Shown here piece after piece: positions 7,990 to 17,992 of a stretch of DNA of 64,000 nt; within the stretch, counting starts at the first letter, position 1, and the number at the start of each line of letters is the position of its first letter. The translations under genes were made by a program, and so were the position numbers. Under the pieces are notes generated by a model. That model did no database searches. It was not told where the DNA came from and was given only the letters and a program-made list of their open reading frames with translations. This stretch comes from Micromonospora sonchi (GTDB taxonomy: Bacteria; Actinomycetota; Actinomycetes; Mycobacteriales; Micromonosporaceae), in contig NZ_BMNB01000011.1 of NCBI RefSeq assembly GCF_014646235.1, positions 1 to 64,000 on the forward strand, written 5' to 3'.

Positions 7990-8769
7990 CCCCGGCGACG
8001 CCGCGTCGAGCACGGAGCGGTCGATCTCCTCGGCGGTGCCCCGGCGTCGCCGGCTGATCAGCCAGCCCACCACCGCGCCGCCGCCGAGGCCGGCGACCAG
8101 GCCGGCGGCGAGCAGACTGTTGGCGTTCGGGCCGCTGTCGGTGGCCGCCGTGGCCGGCGGTTCGGCGGCTGGCGCACCGCCGCCAGCGGGGGACACGCGG
8201 TGTCCGGCGTGTCCGGCGTGTGGGTAGGCCGGGTCGCCCGGCGTCAGGGTCAGCGCGGGCAGCGGGCGCTGACCGGGGCGCTCGCCCCAGTGCACCTGCA
8301 AGCCGTCCGCGTACGTCTGGGTCAGTTCGAAGGCCAGCCGATCGGTCTGCGGCAGCGGGGCCATCGAGAAGACCAGCCGGGCGGGGCCGTCGTCCGCCTG
8401 ACCCGCGGCGCGGGTCCAGGTCAGCGCGGCGGTCACCACATCGGTGGCGGGCCCGTGCATGCCGGTCACCGGCGTGTCCAGCTTGCGGGTGGTGATCGCC
8501 GGAGCCCACCCCGACACCGACAGCGGCCACACCTCGGCGACGGGTGTGTCCGTCGGCATCCGGATGTCGATCCGTTCGGTACGCACACCTGGCCGCTCGT
8601 CGGGCACCACGAACTCGAGCTTGACCGAGTTGCCCTGCTGGGCCTCGGTCGGCGTGAAAGTCACCCCGTCCGCCCACGCCGTAGCGGGCCAGAGCAACAC
8701 CCCGACCGTGGCCAGGGCAGCCACCAGCCCGCCCCGGCGTCGACGGCTCCCGCCGCACGTCATCGCCAT
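7969..8769 (-). CDS. YcnI-like (DUF1775) surface protein lacking the N-terminal His
   Basis: A 266-residue exported protein: a basic N-terminus, a signal peptide ending about ATAWA, a DUF1775/YcnI domain of about 150 residues ([20 protein letters not shown], later [11 protein letters not shown]), a Pro/Ala-rich linker and a C-terminal membrane anchor before SRRRRG. Known YcnI proteins start their mature form with His that, with a Trp, binds copper. Here the predicted mature start is Asp-Gly-Val, so the ligand is missing. No copper gene (copC/copD) is adjacent. The start at 8769 is preferred over an upstream in-frame codon that lacks a signal-peptide context. Confidence 0.82.
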   Translation of the reverse strand: MAMTCGGSRRRRGGLVAALATVGVLLWPATAWADGVTFTPTEAQQGNSVKLEFVVPDERPGVRTERIDIRMPTDTPVAEVWPLSVSGWAPAITTRKLDTPVTGMHGPATDVVTAALTWTRAAGQADDGPARLVFSMAPLPQTDRLAFELTQTYADGLQVHWGERPGQRPLPALTLTPGDPAYPHAGHAGHRVSPAGGGAPAAEPPATAATDSGPNANSLLAAGLVAGLGGGAVVGWLISRRRRGTAEEIDRSVLDAASPGSAGPVG

Positions 8770-8970
8770 CCTGGGTTCCCCATCCTGCGTCGGCAGGGCC
8801 GGAACGGGCTCCGGCCACACCCGGTAGTTCGGATGCCGGCCCGGAAAGGTTCAACGCCGGCGGTGATCCGGTGCTGCCGATATCGGGCGGCAGCACCCGA
8901 CGGGCGACCGATAGCATCGCGGGTGAGCCGACGTCGGCACCTACCGTCACATCTGCCAGAGGAGTCACCC

Positions 8971-10974
8971 GTGTCCGCACCCCGTACCCCCGCCGTGGCC
9001 GACCCCGTCGTCGTCGCCGCCGGGACGACGGCGGCCGACGCGGTGGCCGCGGCCGGGCTGCCCAGCGCCGGCCCCAGGGCGATCGTGGTGGTCCGCGACC
9101 CGCAGGGCGTGCTGCGCGACCTGGACTGGAAACCCGCCGAGGAGACCGTCGTCGAGCCGGTCGCGCTGGACTCGCCGGACGGGCTCAACGTGCTGCGCCA
9201 CTCGACGGCGCATGTGCTCGCCCAAGCCGTGCAGGACATCTTCGGAGAGGCGAAGCTCGGCATCGGCCCGCCGATCGACAACGGCTTCTACTACGACTTC
9301 GCGGTGGACAAGCCGTTCCAGCCCGACGACCTGGCCAAGCTCGAGAAGCGGATGCAGGAGATCGTCAAGTCGGGGCAGCGGTTCCGCCGCCGCCGCTTCG
9401 ACAGCCTGGACGAGGCCAGGGCGGAGCTGGCCGCCGAGCCGTTCAAGCTGGAGCTCATCGACGTCAAGGGTGAGGGGCTGGACTCCTCCGAGGTGATGGA
9501 GGTCGGCGGGGGCGAGCTGACCATCTACGACAACCTCGCCGCCGACGAGGACAAGGTCTGCTGGTCGGACCTGTGCCGCGGCCCGCACCTGCCGAACACC
9601 CGGCTGATCGGCGCGTTCAAGCTGATGCGCTCGGCCGCCGCGTACTGGCGCGGGTCAGAGAAGAACCCGCAGCTGCAACGGGTCTACGGCACCGCCTGGC
9701 CGACCCGCGACGCGCTCAAGGCGTACCTGAAGTTGCTGGAGGAGGCCGCCCGGCGCGACCACCGCAAGCTCGGCGCGGACCTCGACCTGTTCAGCTTCCC
9801 CGACGAGCTGGGCTCCGGCCTCGCGGTCTTCCACCCCAAGGGCGGCATCATCCGCCGCGAGATGGAGAACTACTCGCGGATCAAGCACGAGCAGGCCGGC
9901 TACGACTTCGTCAACACCCCGCACATCACCAAGGGCCACCTCTACGAGGTCTCCGGGCACCTGGACTGGTACGCGGACGGCATGTTCCCGCCCATGGAGA
10001 TGGAGGGCGCGAACTACTACCTCAAGCCGATGAACTGCCCGATGCACGACCTGATCTTCCGCTCGCGCGGTCGTTCCTACCGGGAGCTGCCGCTGCGGAT
10101 GTTCGAGTTCGGCACGGTCTACCGGTACGAGAAGTCCGGCGTGGTGCACGGCCTGACCCGGGTGCGCGGGATGACCCAGGACGACGCGCACATCTTCTGC
10201 ACCGAGGAGCAGATGGCGGGGGAGCTGAAGTCGCTGCTCGCCTTCGTGCTCGAACTGCTGCGTGACTACGGGCTGGACGACTTCTACCTGGAGCTGTCCA
10301 CCCGCAACCCGGAGAAGTCGGTCGGCACCGACGAGAACTGGGAGCGGGCCACCGAGGCGCTGCGCTCCGCCGCGGAGGAATCCGGCCTGCACCTGGTGCC
10401 TGACCCGGGTGGCGCGGCCTTCTACGGTCCGAAGATCTCGGTGCAGGTCAAGGACGCCATCGGCCGCACCTGGCAGATGTCCACCATCCAGGTCGACTTC
10501 AACCTGCCGGAGCGGTTCGGCCTGGAGTACCAGGCGGCCGACGGCACCCGGCAGCGGCCGGTCATGATCCACCGAGCGCTGTTCGGCTCGATCGAGCGGT
10601 TCTTCGGCGTGCTCACCGAGCACTACGCCGGCGCGTTCCCGGCCTGGCTGGCCCCGGTGCAGGTGATCGGCATCCCGATCCGCGACGACCACGCCGACTA
10701 CCTGCACGGCTTCGTCGCCGCGCTGCGGGCCGAGGGTGTCCGGGCCCAGGTCGACGCCGGTGACGAGCGGATGCAGAAGAAGATCCGCACCGCGCAGCAG
10801 CAGAAGATCCCGTTCATGGTGATCGCCGGGGACGACGACGTGGCCGCCGGCACCGTCTCGTTCCGCTACCGCGACGGCTCCCAGCGCAACGGCGTACCGC
10901 TCGCCGAGGCCGTCACCCACGTCCTCGACGTGATCCGCTCCCGCACCAACACCGGCCCATCCGCCGACATGTGA
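8971..10974 (+). CDS. thrS: Threonyl-tRNA synthetase
   Basis: A 667-residue class II synthetase that charges tRNA-Thr. The N-terminal TGS-like part is short. The editing domain follows ([11 protein letters not shown] with its His ligand pair), then the catalytic core with motif 2 ([14 protein letters not shown] region), MNCPMH carrying the zinc Cys, and motif 3 around [15 protein letters not shown]. The anticodon-binding domain ends the protein. The GTG at 8971 follows AGAGGAG. It begins the block thrS-HIT, later pgsA-acyltransferase-pimA, an order also known in mycobacteria. No T-box leader was seen. Confidence 0.97.
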   Translation: MSAPRTPAVADPVVVAAGTTAADAVAAAGLPSAGPRAIVVVRDPQGVLRDLDWKPAEETVVEPVALDSPDGLNVLRHSTAHVLAQAVQDIFGEAKLGIGPPIDNGFYYDFAVDKPFQPDDLAKLEKRMQEIVKSGQRFRRRRFDSLDEARAELAAEPFKLELIDVKGEGLDSSEVMEVGGGELTIYDNLAADEDKVCWSDLCRGPHLPNTRLIGAFKLMRSAAAYWRGSEKNPQLQRVYGTAWPTRDALKAYLKLLEEAARRDHRKLGADLDLFSFPDELGSGLAVFHPKGGIIRREMENYSRIKHEQAGYDFVNTPHITKGHLYEVSGHLDWYADGMFPPMEMEGANYYLKPMNCPMHDLIFRSRGRSYRELPLRMFEFGTVYRYEKSGVVHGLTRVRGMTQDDAHIFCTEEQMAGELKSLLAFVLELLRDYGLDDFYLELSTRNPEKSVGTDENWERATEALRSAAEESGLHLVPDPGGAAFYGPKISVQVKDAIGRTWQMSTIQVDFNLPERFGLEYQAADGTRQRPVMIHRALFGSIERFFGVLTEHYAGAFPAWLAPVQVIGIPIRDDHADYLHGFVAALRAEGVRAQVDAGDERMQKKIRTAQQQKIPFMVIAGDDDVAAGTVSFRYRDGSQRNGVPLAEAVTHVLDVIRSRTNTGPSADM

Positions 10975-11003
10975 GGACGGGCGCGGGTCGTAGGATCGCC
11001 GGT

Positions 11004-11549
11004 GTGACTGGGGCGCAGGAGCACACCGACAGGGACATGACCGACGGGCTGGACCGGCTCTGGACGCCCCACCGGATGACGTACATCTCCGGTGAGGACC
11101 GGCCCGAGGGCGGCTACGACAAGCCGTCCGCGTGCCCGTTCTGCCTGGGCCCGCAGCGGCCGCCGGAGGAGAGCCTGGTGGTCGCGCGGGGCGGGCACGT
11201 CTTCGTGGTGCTCAACCTGTACCCGTACAACCCGGGTCACCTGCTGGTCTGTCCCTACCGGCACGTGGCCGACTACACCGACCTGGACGGGCCCGAGACC
11301 GCCGAGCTGGCGTCGTTCACCCAGACCGCCATGCGGGTGATCCGCAAGGTCAGCAACGCGCACGGCTTCAACCTGGGGATGAACCAGGGCGGGGTGGCCG
11401 GCGCCGGCATCGCCGCCCACCTGCACCAGCACGTGGTGCCCCGGTGGGGCGGCGACGCCAACTTCATGCCCGTGATCGGACGCACCAAGGTCCTCCCGCA
11501 ACTGCTCGCCGACACCCGCGACCTGCTCGTCCGCGCCTGGCCCGACTGA
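11004..11549 (+). CDS. HIT family protein, probable Ap4A phosphorylase-like
   Basis: About 181 residues with the histidine triad HLHQHVVP near residue 140 and a CPFC pair near the N-terminus. HIT enzymes hydrolyse or transfer nucleotides. The orthologous position next to thrS in Mycobacterium tuberculosis encodes a diadenosine tetraphosphate phosphorylase, so that is the best guess; breaking down Ap4A fits a partner of an aminoacyl-tRNA synthetase. Three starts are possible: GTG 10971 (overlapping thrS), GTG 11004 and ATG 11037. I chose 11004 from the usual protein N-terminus (VTGAQEH), with moderate certainty. Confidence 0.88.
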   Translation: MTGAQEHTDRDMTDGLDRLWTPHRMTYISGEDRPEGGYDKPSACPFCLGPQRPPEESLVVARGGHVFVVLNLYPYNPGHLLVCPYRHVADYTDLDGPETAELASFTQTAMRVIRKVSNAHGFNLGMNQGGVAGAGIAAHLHQHVVPRWGGDANFMPVIGRTKVLPQLLADTRDLLVRAWPD

Positions 11550-11813
11550 GTTGGCCAGGCCGGCGGCTCTGCGTGCCAGGCCGGCGGGTCCGAGGGGGCG
11601 ACGGGGCTGGGTGACGTGGCCGGATACGCTCCGTCAGCGCCGAAGGTATGAGGTGACTCGACGCCCACGACCCTGAGCTGCGACGGCACGGCCGGGCCGG
11701 TACCGCTGCGAAACCGGGCAGGTCCGCCGGTGATCCGGCGGGCCGGACGACCCGTACGGATGATCGTGATGGAGCTCTGCCACACCCGGCCCGCGACATG
11801 GCACGATGCGCCG

Positions 11814-12872
11814 ATGGCACAGTCGACGCGGACACTCGGCCGCAGCGGCATCCAGGTCAGCGCCCTCGGCATGGGATGCTGGGCGATCGCCGGCCCGTGG
11901 GCGGAGGGAAAAACCCCACTGGGCTGGGGTGCCGTCGACGACGAGGAATCCGTCCGTACGATCCGCCGGGCGCTCGACCTCGGCGTCACCCTCTTCGACA
12001 CGGCCGACACGTACGGCGGCGGGCACGGCGAACGCGTCCTCGGGCGGGCGCTGGCGGGCCGGCGGGACGAGGCGGTCATCGCCACCAAGTGGGGCTACAC
12101 GTTCGACGAGCGGACCCGGCAGGCCACCGGGGCGGACGCGTCACCGGCGTACCTGCGCCGGGCCGTGCGGGACTCGCTGCGTCGGCTCGACACCGACCGG
12201 ATCGACCTCTACCAGCTGCACCTGCCCGACCTGCCGGTCCCCCGGGCGCAGGCGCTCGTCGGCACCCTCGAGGAGTTGGTGGCCGACGGCCTGATCCGGG
12301 CGTACGGCTGGAGCACCGACCGGGCCGACCGGGTCGCCGCCTTCGGCCAGGACGCCCCGGGCGCCGCCGCCGTGCAGCACAGCCTGTCGGTGCTGCGCGA
12401 CGCCCCGGAGCTGCTCGACCTCTGCGAGAAGTACGACCTGGCCAGCATCAGCTGCGGCCCGCTCGGCATGGGGCTGCTCACCGGCAAGTACCACCCCGCC
12501 TCGACCCTGCCCTACGACGACGTGCGGGGCATCACCTCGGGCTGGCTGGAATGGTTCCGCGGTGGCCGGCCCGCCCCGGAGTGGCTGCGCCGGGTGCAGG
12601 CCGTCCGGGCGGCGTTGACCGCCGACGGGCGCACCCTGGCCCAGGGCGCCCTGGGCTGGATCTGGGCCCGCAGCCCTCGCGCGATCCCGATTCCCGGCTG
12701 CCGCAGCGTCGACCAGGTGGCGGAGAACGCCGCCGCGTTGGCCCTCGGGCCGCTGCGCCCCGACCACTTCGCCGAGGTGGAGCAGCAGCTCGCCGCCCTG
12801 CGTGCCGCCGCCCTGCGCGAGGTCGACCGGCCGTACTGGCCCAGTCCCATGCTCCCCACCGCCCGCCCCTGA
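11814..12872 (+). CDS. Aldo/keto reductase
   Basis: A 352-residue aldo/keto reductase. The catalytic residues are Asp and Tyr in LFDTADTYGGG, Lys in ATKWGY and His in LYQLHLPD. Near the C-terminus, IPIPGCRSVDQVAENAAAL binds the NADP phosphate. It starts at ATG 11814 (MAQSTRTLGRSG), the usual family N-terminus. It interrupts the HIT-pgsA order known in mycobacteria. It converges on the EF-G-like gene, 14 bases away. The physiological substrate is unknown. Confidence 0.88.
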   Translation: MAQSTRTLGRSGIQVSALGMGCWAIAGPWAEGKTPLGWGAVDDEESVRTIRRALDLGVTLFDTADTYGGGHGERVLGRALAGRRDEAVIATKWGYTFDERTRQATGADASPAYLRRAVRDSLRRLDTDRIDLYQLHLPDLPVPRAQALVGTLEELVADGLIRAYGWSTDRADRVAAFGQDAPGAAAVQHSLSVLRDAPELLDLCEKYDLASISCGPLGMGLLTGKYHPASTLPYDDVRGITSGWLEWFRGGRPAPEWLRRVQAVRAALTADGRTLAQGALGWIWARSPRAIPIPGCRSVDQVAENAAALALGPLRPDHFAEVEQQLAALRAAALREVDRPYWPSPMLPTARP

Positions 12873-12886
12873 CCCGCCTCCCCGGG

Positions 12887-15037
12887 TCAGCTGCCGGACT
12901 TGACGATCTGGTCGGCCAGGTGACCGGGGAGCGGCTCGTGGCGGACGAAGTGCCGGCGGAAGGTGCCCGCGCCGGCGGTCATCGCGCGGAGCTCGACGGC
13001 GTAGCGCAGCAGTTCCAGGGCGGGCACCTCGGCGCGGACCAGCGTCCGACCCTCGGATGCCGGGTCCGGCTCGGTGCCGAGCACCCGGCCACGCCGGCCG
13101 GACAGGTCGCCCATCACCGCGCCCACGTTGCCGTCGGGCACCCGCACGGTCACCTCGTCGATCGGCTCCAGCAGCGTCGGCTGCCCCCGCTCGGCGGCGT
13201 CGCGCAGGGCCAGCGCCCCAGCGGTCTGGAACGCCGCGTCGGAGGAGTCGACGCTGTGTGCCTTGCCGTCGACCAGGGTCACCCGCAGGTCCACCACCGG
13301 GTGGCCGGCGACCAGGCCGCGCTCCATCTGGGCGCGTACCCCCTTCTCCACCGACGGGATGTAGTTGTGCGGGACCGCGCCGCCGACGACCCGGTCGACG
13401 AACTCGAAGCCGGCGCCGCGCGGCAGCGGCTCCACCTCGATGTCGCAGACGGCGTACTGGCCGTGCCCGCCGGACTGCTTGACGTGCCGGCCGTGGCCAC
13501 GCGCCGGCACGGTCAGGGTCTCCCGCAGCGCCACCTTCACCGGCTCGGTGTCCAGCTCCACACCGCCGGCGCGCAGCCGGTCGAGGACCACGTCGGCGTG
13601 GGCCTCGCCCATGCACCACAGCACCAACTGGTGGGTCTGCGGGTTGCGCTCCAACCGCATCGTCGGGTCGCCGGCCACCAACCGGGCCAGGTTGCGGGCC
13701 AGGACGTCCTCGTCCGCGCGCGACTTCGCCACGATCGCCACCGGCAGCAGCGGCTCCGGCATCTCCCAGGGGGCGATCAGCAGCGGGTCGTCCTTGGTGG
13801 AGATGGTGTCACCGGTCTCCGCGCTGCCGGACTTGGTGATCGCGCAGATGTCGCCGGCCACCGCGACGTCGACCTCCCGCAGCGTGGCGCCCAGCGGACT
13901 GTACAGGTGGGCGATCCGCTCGTCGGCGTCGTGGTCGGGATGGCCGCGCTCGGCCAGGCCGTGCCCGGAGATGTGCACCGCCTGGTCGGGACGCAGCGTG
14001 CCGGAGAAGACGCGGACCACGCAGACCCGCCCGACGTGCCGGTCGATGGTGGTCTTCACCACCTCGGCGACCAGCGGCCCGGCCGGGTCGCAGGTCAGCG
14101 GTGGGCGGGGCGTACCGTCCACCCCGGTGACGGCGGGCAGCGCGTGCTCCGGCGGTGTCGGGAAACCGGCGGTGAGCACCTCCAACAGCGCGTCCAGCCC
14201 GACCCCGGTCGCCGCGCAGACCGGCACCACCGGGTGGAAGTGCCCCCGGGCGACGGCCTTCTCCAGATCCTCGATCAGCAGGTCGGCGTCGAGCTCCTCG
14301 CCCCCGAGGTAACGGTCCATCAGGGTCTCGTCCTCGCTCTCGGCGATGATCCCCTCGATCAGCTCGTTGCGGGACTCGACGATGGCCGGCAGATGCTCCG
14401 GGTCGGGTTCGCGTACCTGCGGCGGCAGGCCGTCGGTGTAGTCGAACACCCGCCGGGTGATCAACCCGAGCAGGCCGACGGTGGACACCCCGTCGTCGCC
14501 GAGCATGGGCAGGTAGAGCGGGACCACGTTGTCGCCGAAGACCCGCTGGCACAGCGCCACCGCCTCGTCGAAGTCGGCGCGCGGATGATCCAGCCGGGAG
14601 ACCGCGACCGCGCGGGGCATGTCGACCGCGGCGCACTCCTCCCACAGCGCGGCGGTGGCGGCGTCCATCCCGTCGACGGCGGAGACCACGAACAACGCGG
14701 CGTCCGCGGCGCGCAGGCCGGCGCGCAGTTCCCCGACGAAATCGGCGTAGCCGGGAGTGTCCAGCAGGTTGACCTTGAAGCCGTCGTGCAGCAGCGGAGC
14801 GCAGGCCAGCGACACCGAGCGCTGCTGGCGTACGGCCGCCGGGTCGTGGTCGCAGACGGTGTTGCCCTCGGTCACCGAGCCGGCCCGGGCGATCGTGCCG
14901 GTCGCCGCCAGCAGCGCCTCGACCAGGGTGGTCTTACCCGCTCCCGAGTGCCCGACGAGCACGACATTGCGGATCCTCGCGGGATCGGTCACCGCCGGTA
15001 CACCGGTGACCCCCCTGTCCTGGTTCTTCTGCGCCAT
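12887..15037 (-). CDS. Elongation factor G-like protein (EF-G2 type)
   Basis: A 716-residue translational GTPase paralogue. The G domain has GHSGAGKTT (G1) and DTPGYADF (G3), but the G4 motif reads SRLD where canonical EF-G has NKxD. Domains II-V follow, including HVKQSGGHGQYAVCDIEV and RRGRVLGTEP. Mycobacterial EF-G2 proteins of this class are reported to bind but barely hydrolyse GTP and do not replace EF-G. The role here is therefore uncertain: a ribosome-associated factor rather than the main translocase. The ATG at 15037 follows GAGGAGG. No rpsL/rpsG/tuf genes are nearby, which also argues against the housekeeping copy. Confidence 0.9.
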   Translation of the reverse strand: MAQKNQDRGVTGVPAVTDPARIRNVVLVGHSGAGKTTLVEALLAATGTIARAGSVTEGNTVCDHDPAAVRQQRSVSLACAPLLHDGFKVNLLDTPGYADFVGELRAGLRAADAALFVVSAVDGMDAATAALWEECAAVDMPRAVAVSRLDHPRADFDEAVALCQRVFGDNVVPLYLPMLGDDGVSTVGLLGLITRRVFDYTDGLPPQVREPDPEHLPAIVESRNELIEGIIAESEDETLMDRYLGGEELDADLLIEDLEKAVARGHFHPVVPVCAATGVGLDALLEVLTAGFPTPPEHALPAVTGVDGTPRPPLTCDPAGPLVAEVVKTTIDRHVGRVCVVRVFSGTLRPDQAVHISGHGLAERGHPDHDADERIAHLYSPLGATLREVDVAVAGDICAITKSGSAETGDTISTKDDPLLIAPWEMPEPLLPVAIVAKSRADEDVLARNLARLVAGDPTMRLERNPQTHQLVLWCMGEAHADVVLDRLRAGGVELDTEPVKVALRETLTVPARGHGRHVKQSGGHGQYAVCDIEVEPLPRGAGFEFVDRVVGGAVPHNYIPSVEKGVRAQMERGLVAGHPVVDLRVTLVDGKAHSVDSSDAAFQTAGALALRDAAERGQPTLLEPIDEVTVRVPDGNVGAVMGDLSGRRGRVLGTEPDPASEGRTLVRAEVPALELLRYAVELRAMTAGAGTFRRHFVRHEPLPGHLADQIVKSGS

Positions 15038-15281
15038 CGGGCGCACCTCCTCAGCCGGTGGTGGGTGGCGACCGCCGTGCGCGGCGGGGCTGCGACCCGG
15101 GGCGGGTACTGCGGCGACATCCTCCGGTGGTTCGCTTCGAGCCGGGCGGTCAACGGGCGGTCGGGTGATTCGGGTCACCCGCCTGGCTCGATCTCACACC
15201 CGATGACGAACCGGCACAACCCTCCCTGCTCGGACCGGCGCTGTCGCCGGTCCGGGTGCCGACCGATATCGTGGGACCGCC

Positions 15282-15914
15282 ATGGCGAAGATCTTCCAAG
15301 TGTCGGCTCGCGCGGGGATGACCCGTGTCGTGGAGCCGATCGCACGCCGCCTGCTGCGCGCGGGCGTGTCCCCCAACACGGTCACCGTCGCGGGCACCCT
15401 CGGGGTGCTCGTCGGTGCGCTCGGCTTCGGCGCCCGCGGCCACCTGGTCGCCGGAGCGTTGATCGTGACGGTCTTCGCGCTCACCGACCTGCTCGACGGG
15501 ACGATGGCCCGGATGAGCGGCGGATCCACCCGGTTCGGCGCCTTCCTCGACTCCAGCATGGATCGGGTCGCCGACAGCGCGGTGTTCGGCGCGGTCGCCT
15601 TCTACCTGGCCACCCAGGGCGATCGCGCGGGCCTGGCCGCCGCGCTGATCTGCCTGGCCGCGGGCGGGCTCGTCTCCTACGTCAAGGCCCGCGCCGAAGG
15701 GCTCGGCATGAGCGCCAACGTCGGCATCGCCGAACGTACCGAGCGGCTCCTGATCGTCGGCGTCGGCGGCCTGCTCGCCGGCCTCGGCCTCGAGCCGGCC
15801 CTGCCGATCGCGCTGTGGTTGCTCGCGGCGGTGTCGCTGTTCACGGTGGGGCAGCGGATGCGGCACGTGTACCAGCAGGCCCGGCAGGTCGACGTGCCGG
15901 GCGGTCGTCGGTGA
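15282..15914 (+). CDS. pgsA: CDP-alcohol phosphatidyltransferase (PI-phosphate synthase)
   Basis: A 210-residue integral membrane enzyme. The CDP-alcohol phosphotransferase signature is complete: D69, D72, G73, A76, R77, G86, D90 and D94. Several hydrophobic helices span the rest. In actinobacteria this enzyme joins CDP-diacylglycerol and inositol-1-phosphate to give phosphatidylinositol phosphate, the base for mannosides. The next two genes (acyltransferase, pimA) use that product, which supports the assignment over a glycerol-phosphate enzyme. The ATG at 15282 is followed by a basic, amphipathic N-terminus. The operon 15282-17981 has short gaps of 13-14 bases. Confidence 0.93.
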   Translation: MAKIFQVSARAGMTRVVEPIARRLLRAGVSPNTVTVAGTLGVLVGALGFGARGHLVAGALIVTVFALTDLLDGTMARMSGGSTRFGAFLDSSMDRVADSAVFGAVAFYLATQGDRAGLAAALICLAAGGLVSYVKARAEGLGMSANVGIAERTERLLIVGVGGLLAGLGLEPALPIALWLLAAVSLFTVGQRMRHVYQQARQVDVPGGRR

Positions 15915-15927
15915 GCGGTACCTGCCC

Positions 15928-16806
15928 GTGAACCTCACCGAACTCGGCTTCGCCGCCGGTTGGCGGGTGGTCCGCGCGCTGCCCCGACCGGTCGCCGCCG
16001 CGGCGTTCACCGCCGTCGCGGACCAGGCCCACCGCCGTCGCGGCGCCGGCGCCAACCGGCTGCGGGCCAACCTGCGCCGGGTGGTCGGCCCGGAGTTGCC
16101 CGAGGCCGAACTCGACGAGTTGGTCCGCCGGGGCCTGCGGTCGTACGCCCGGTACTGGATGGAGGCGTTCCGGCTGCCCTCGCTGAGCCGGGAGCAGATC
16201 CTCGCCGGGTTCCGGCTGGACGGGGCCGACATGCTCGCCGCCGACGTGGCGGACGGCCGGGGCGCGGTGGTGGCGCTGCCGCACGCCGGCAACTGGGACC
16301 TGGCCGGTGCGTGGGTGGTGGCCAACGGCTGGCCGCTGTCCACCGTCGCCGAGCGGCTCAAGCCGGAGGGGGTCTTCGAGCGGTTCGTGGCCTTCCGGGA
16401 GGGTCTGGGCATGGAGATCCTGCCCGCCACCGGCGGCGATCGGCCGCCGCTCGAGGTGCTCACCGAACGGCTGACCGCCGGGGCGGTGGTGCCGCTGCTC
16501 GCCGACCGGGACCTGTCCGCCCGTGGCGTGGCGGTGGAGTTCTTCGGCGGCCGGACCCGGATGCCGGCCGGCCCGGCCCTGCTCGCGCTGCGCACCGGCG
16601 CGCCGCTGTACGTGGCGTCGATGTGGTACGAACCGGACGCGGCCGGCGCCTCGATCGAGGGCCCGCTGCCGTTGCCGGGGCCGCAGGAGGGCACGCTCGA
16701 CATGCGGGTCCGGACGCTGACCCAGCGGATCGCCGACGGTCTCGCGGCGGGCATCGCCCGGCATCCGCAAGACTGGCACATGTTGCAGCGGATGTGGCTG
16801 GACTGA
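15928..16806 (+). CDS. patA: Phosphatidylinositol mannoside acyltransferase
   Basis: A 292-residue member of the LpxL/HtrB acyltransferase family. The catalytic HX4D motif is HAGNWD (H119, D124), followed downstream by the R-x-R-containing region AERLKPEG and an acidic motif. It should transfer an acyl chain from acyl-CoA to the mannose of PIM1/PIM2 at the cytoplasmic face of the membrane. Its place between pgsA and pimA matches the mycobacterial PIM locus. It starts with GTG at 15928, 13 bases after pgsA. The gene symbol rests on family plus context. Confidence 0.9.
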   Translation: MNLTELGFAAGWRVVRALPRPVAAAAFTAVADQAHRRRGAGANRLRANLRRVVGPELPEAELDELVRRGLRSYARYWMEAFRLPSLSREQILAGFRLDGADMLAADVADGRGAVVALPHAGNWDLAGAWVVANGWPLSTVAERLKPEGVFERFVAFREGLGMEILPATGGDRPPLEVLTERLTAGAVVPLLADRDLSARGVAVEFFGGRTRMPAGPALLALRTGAPLYVASMWYEPDAAGASIEGPLPLPGPQEGTLDMRVRTLTQRIADGLAAGIARHPQDWHMLQRMWLD

Positions 16807-16820
16807 GGGGGACGGGCGCA

Positions 16821-17981
16821 ATGCGGATCGGCATCGTCTGCCCGTACTCCTTCGACGTGCCCGGCGGGGTGCAGAACCACGTCATGGACCTCGCCGAGGC
16901 GTTGATCGGGCTCGGACACGAGGTGAGCGTGCTCGCCCCCGCGGACGAGGACTCGCCGCTGCCGCCGTACGTGGTGCCGGCCGGCCGGTCGGTGCCGCTG
17001 CCGTACAACGGCTCGGTGGCCCGGATCGCGTTCGGTCCCGTCTCCACCGCCCGGGTACGCCGGTGGATCACCCGGGGCGACTTCGACGTGCTGCACGTGC
17101 ACGAGCCGCTGGCGCTGAGCCTGTCCATGCTCGCCGTGCTCTCCGCCCGGGGGCCGGTGGTGGCCACCTTCCACACCGCGATGACCCGCTCCCGGGTGCT
17201 CGCCGCCGCGCAGGGCGCACTCCAGATCGTGCTGGAGCAGATCACCGCGCGGATCGCGGTGAGTGCCCTGGCCCGCAAGGTGCAGGTCGAGCACCTGGAC
17301 GGCGGCGCGGTGGAGATCCCCAACGGGGTCGCGGTGGCCAAGTTCGCCGGTGTCGAGCCGCTGCCCGGCTGGCCGGGCGAGTTGGCCACGGGCAGCGGCG
17401 GAACCCTCGGCTTCCTGGGCCGGTTCACCGAGCCCCGCAAGGGGTTCCCGATCCTGCGCGACGCCTTCGTCGAGCTGGCCCGGCAGCGCCCCGGGTTGCG
17501 TCTGCTCGTGGCCGGCCCCGGTGACCCGGACGACCTGTTCGACCGGTTTCCGGCCGACCTGCGGGACCGGGTCACCTTCCTCGGGTTGGTACCCGAGCAG
17601 GAGAAGGCGCGCATGCTGCGCAGCGTGCACCTGTATGTCGCGCCGAACACCGGTGGCGAGTCGTTCGGCATGATTCTCACCGAGGCGCTGGCCGCCAGCA
17701 CCACCGTCGTCGCCAGCGATCTCGACGCCTTCCGCCGGGTGCTCGACGGCGGCCGGGCCGGCCGGTTGTTTCCCACCGGTGACGCGGTGGCCCTCCGGCA
17801 GACGATCGCCGAACTGCTGGACGATCCGGACCAGCGGGCGGAGTTGACCGCCTGCGGTGACCAGGTGGTGGCAAATTTCGACTGGCCCGTGGTTGCCCGC
17901 CGGGTTCTGGAGGTATACGCAGCGGCGATCGAGGCGACCGATGGGCGGGTGATCGACCAGGAGTGGGTGGGGCCGGACTGA
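16821..17981 (+). CDS. pimA: Phosphatidyl-myo-inositol mannosyltransferase
   Basis: A 386-residue GT-B glycosyltransferase of family GT4. The N-terminal acceptor domain begins MRIGIVCPYSFDVPGGVQNH, with the Gly loop that contacts the donor. The C-terminal domain holds GFLGRFTEPRKG and the EX7E-like motif PNTGGESFGMILTEA. It moves mannose from GDP-mannose to phosphatidylinositol, the first step of PIM synthesis, at the inner leaflet. It lies 14 bases after the acyltransferase in the same operon and is full length. The ATG at 16821 is set by the conserved N-terminus. Confidence 0.94.
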   Translation: MRIGIVCPYSFDVPGGVQNHVMDLAEALIGLGHEVSVLAPADEDSPLPPYVVPAGRSVPLPYNGSVARIAFGPVSTARVRRWITRGDFDVLHVHEPLALSLSMLAVLSARGPVVATFHTAMTRSRVLAAAQGALQIVLEQITARIAVSALARKVQVEHLDGGAVEIPNGVAVAKFAGVEPLPGWPGELATGSGGTLGFLGRFTEPRKGFPILRDAFVELARQRPGLRLLVAGPGDPDDLFDRFPADLRDRVTFLGLVPEQEKARMLRSVHLYVAPNTGGESFGMILTEALAASTTVVASDLDAFRRVLDGGRAGRLFPTGDAVALRQTIAELLDDPDQRAELTACGDQVVANFDWPVVARRVLEVYAAAIEATDGRVIDQEWVGPD

Positions 17982-17992
17982 CCGGGAGGAAC

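Noticed and set aside
11798..15931. Single open frame of about 1,380 codons on the plus strand
   Set aside because: It spans an aldo/keto reductase, a minus-strand EF-G-like gene and pgsA in other frames. The product is Arg/Pro-rich noise.
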